DNA of 5,426 nt from Clostridia bacterium (GTDB taxonomy: Bacteria; Bacillota_A; Clostridia; Oscillospirales; CAG-272): the NCBI GenBank assembly GCA_017533545.1, contig JAFXHW010000188.1, positions 1 through 5,426 on the forward strand, read 5' to 3'. The number at the start of each line of letters is the position of its first letter. Positions within the stretch are counted from its first letter, which is position 1. Both the position numbers and the translations under genes were made by a program. This document shows, one piece after another, positions 4,305 through 5,426 of the stretch. The notes below the pieces were generated by a model that did not search any database, was not told the origin of the DNA, and saw nothing but the letters and a program-made list of their open reading frames with translations.

Positions 4305-5426
4305 ATGGAAGAGGCCCTTGTTTTAATTGAAGAAAAGCGCTTTCGCGAGCTTCGTGAGATGCTCTGCGAATGGGAACCCGCCGATATCGCATCTCTGCTT
4401 GCCACCCTGCCCGACGACAGACTTGTTGTAATTTTCCGTCTGTTGCCCAAGGAGATCGCGGCAGAGGTATTCGTTGAGATGGATGCCGACGCTGAAGAGC
4501 TGCTCATCGGCGCATACAGTGACTCCGAGCTTCGTGAGGTTATCAATCTGCTCTTCATGGACGATACCGTCGACATCATCGAAGAGATGCCCGCCAATGT
4601 TGTCAGCCGTATGCTTAAAGCGGTCACCCCCGACAAGCGTTTGCTTATCAACGAGCTGCTTAAATATCCCGAATCAACTGCGGGCAGCGTTATGACCACC
4701 GAGTATATCGTCCTTCGCGCCGACATGACAGTTGACGATGCAATGAAGCGTATCCGCCGTACCGGTATATCAAAAGAGACCGTTTATACCTGCTACGTCA
4801 CCGATCCGCGCCGACGTCTTATCGGATACATCGACGCGGTCACATTGATGATCGCCGATCCGGACGAGCTCATTGGCGACCTTATGGAAACCTCGGTAAT
4901 ATCCGCAAAAACGACCGACAACAAAGAGGACACCGCCGCCGATATTCAAAAATACGACCTTCTTGCTCTGCCCGTTGTTGACGGTGAAAACCGTCTCGTG
5001 GGCATTATCACGGTTGACGACGCTATCGACGTTATCACCGAGGCAAACGAGGACGACTTCGCTATCATGTCGGCTATGCAGCCTATCGAGGAAACGTATT
5101 TCAAAACGTCCGTCCTCACGCATGCGAAAAACCGCATTATCTGGCTTGTTATCCTCATGCTTTCGGCGAGCATTTCGGGTATCATCATAACCCACTACGA
5201 AAACACATTTGCGACAGTTCCGATACTCGTTTCCTTTATCCCAATGCTTATGAACACGGGCGGTAACTGCGGCTCGCAGTCGTCGACAATGATCATCCGC
5301 GGACTTGCAACCGACGAAATCAGCCCATCCGATTTTCTCCGAGCCCTCTTTAAGGAATTCAGAATAGGAGTGCTTATCGGCGCGGCCCTTTTCGTTGTCG
5401 GATTCGTTCAGATAATGATCCAGCAA
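4305..5426 (+). CDS. mgtE: Magnesium transporter MgtE, 3' end cut by window edge
   Basis: MgtE is a homodimeric, Mg2+-gated Mg2+ channel of the cytoplasmic membrane; its cytosolic domains close the pore when internal Mg2+ is high. The open frame covers 374 residues of a protein near 450. The acidic helical N domain spans about 15-118, then YPESTAGSVMTTEYI (121-135) leads into CBS domain 1 (about 130-190) and CBS domain 2 (about 194-250, with ALPVVDGENRLVGIITVDD at 221-239). A linker resembling the plug helix follows (about 251-275), then membrane segments at about 279-298, 303-330 and 353-372. The pore-domain signature MNTGGNCGSQSS (316-327) and IIRGLA (330-335) identify the family. The ATG has AGGAG at 4292-4296, 8 nt upstream. 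The last two or so membrane segments lie beyond the window. The long structured leader suggests control before translation. Confidence 0.97.
   Translation, partial: MEEALVLIEEKRFRELREMLCEWEPADIASLLATLPDDRLVVIFRLLPKEIAAEVFVEMDADAEELLIGAYSDSELREVINLLFMDDTVDIIEEMPANVVSRMLKAVTPDKRLLINELLKYPESTAGSVMTTEYIVLRADMTVDDAMKRIRRTGISKETVYTCYVTDPRRRLIGYIDAVTLMIADPDELIGDLMETSVISAKTTDNKEDTAADIQKYDLLALPVVDGENRLVGIITVDDAIDVITEANEDDFAIMSAMQPIEETYFKTSVLTHAKNRIIWLVILMLSASISGIIITHYENTFATVPILVSFIPMLMNTGGNCGSQSSTMIIRGLATDEISPSDFLRALFKEFRIGVLIGAALFVVGFVQIMIQQ

Noticed and set aside
4770..5426. 218-codon minus-strand frame opposite mgtE
   Set aside because: It is antisense to the CBS and membrane domains of MgtE; the charged, low-complexity translation is a mirror of acidic GAC/GAT codons.

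Overview
The window carries five protein genes on two divergent arms and two structured RNA leaders. It reads like the chromosome of a Bacillota member, most likely class Clostridia and possibly an uncultured gut lineage. The reasons are purine-rich Shine-Dalgarno sites, control by terminator hairpins in leader RNAs, a lysine riboswitch in front of dapA-dapB, and an MgtE magnesium channel with its own long leader. No ribosomal marker is present, so the taxonomy is an inference.

Left arm (minus strand): queA (684-1754) is followed by miaA, which starts at 506 and runs off the left edge. Both modify tRNA: QueA makes epoxyqueuosine at the wobble position, and MiaA prenylates A37. The two genes are now separated by a compact, hairpin-rich, non-coding element of about 147 bp (544-690). 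It is flanked by an exact 14-bp direct repeat (530-543 and 691-704). Removing the element and one repeat copy joins queA in frame to a TGA stop only 16 nt before the miaA ATG. This looks like a small mobile element that landed in the last codons of queA and separated a tight gene pair.

Centre (plus strand): a promoter (TTGACA at 1802, TATTAT at 1825) drives a leader with the signature sequences of the lysine riboswitch (1837-2017), an alternative helix and an intrinsic terminator (2094-2124). Then come dapA (2166-3053) and dapB (3121-3885), the first two committed steps of the diaminopimelate/lysine pathway. High lysine should terminate transcription before dapA.

Right arm (plus strand): 419 bp without an assigned gene separates dapB from mgtE. 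It holds a strong palindrome (3970-4005), then a leader (about 4023-4156) that folds into nested helices with a switch-like alternative pairing. This leader also contains a possible 33-codon upstream ORF with a good ribosome binding site. Two terminator-like hairpins (4223-4276) sit just before the mgtE ribosome binding site. mgtE starts at 4305 and is cut by the right edge after 374 codons. The leader resembles the M-box magnesium riboswitch only at its edges and lacks its recognisable core. It is the best candidate here for something not yet described.
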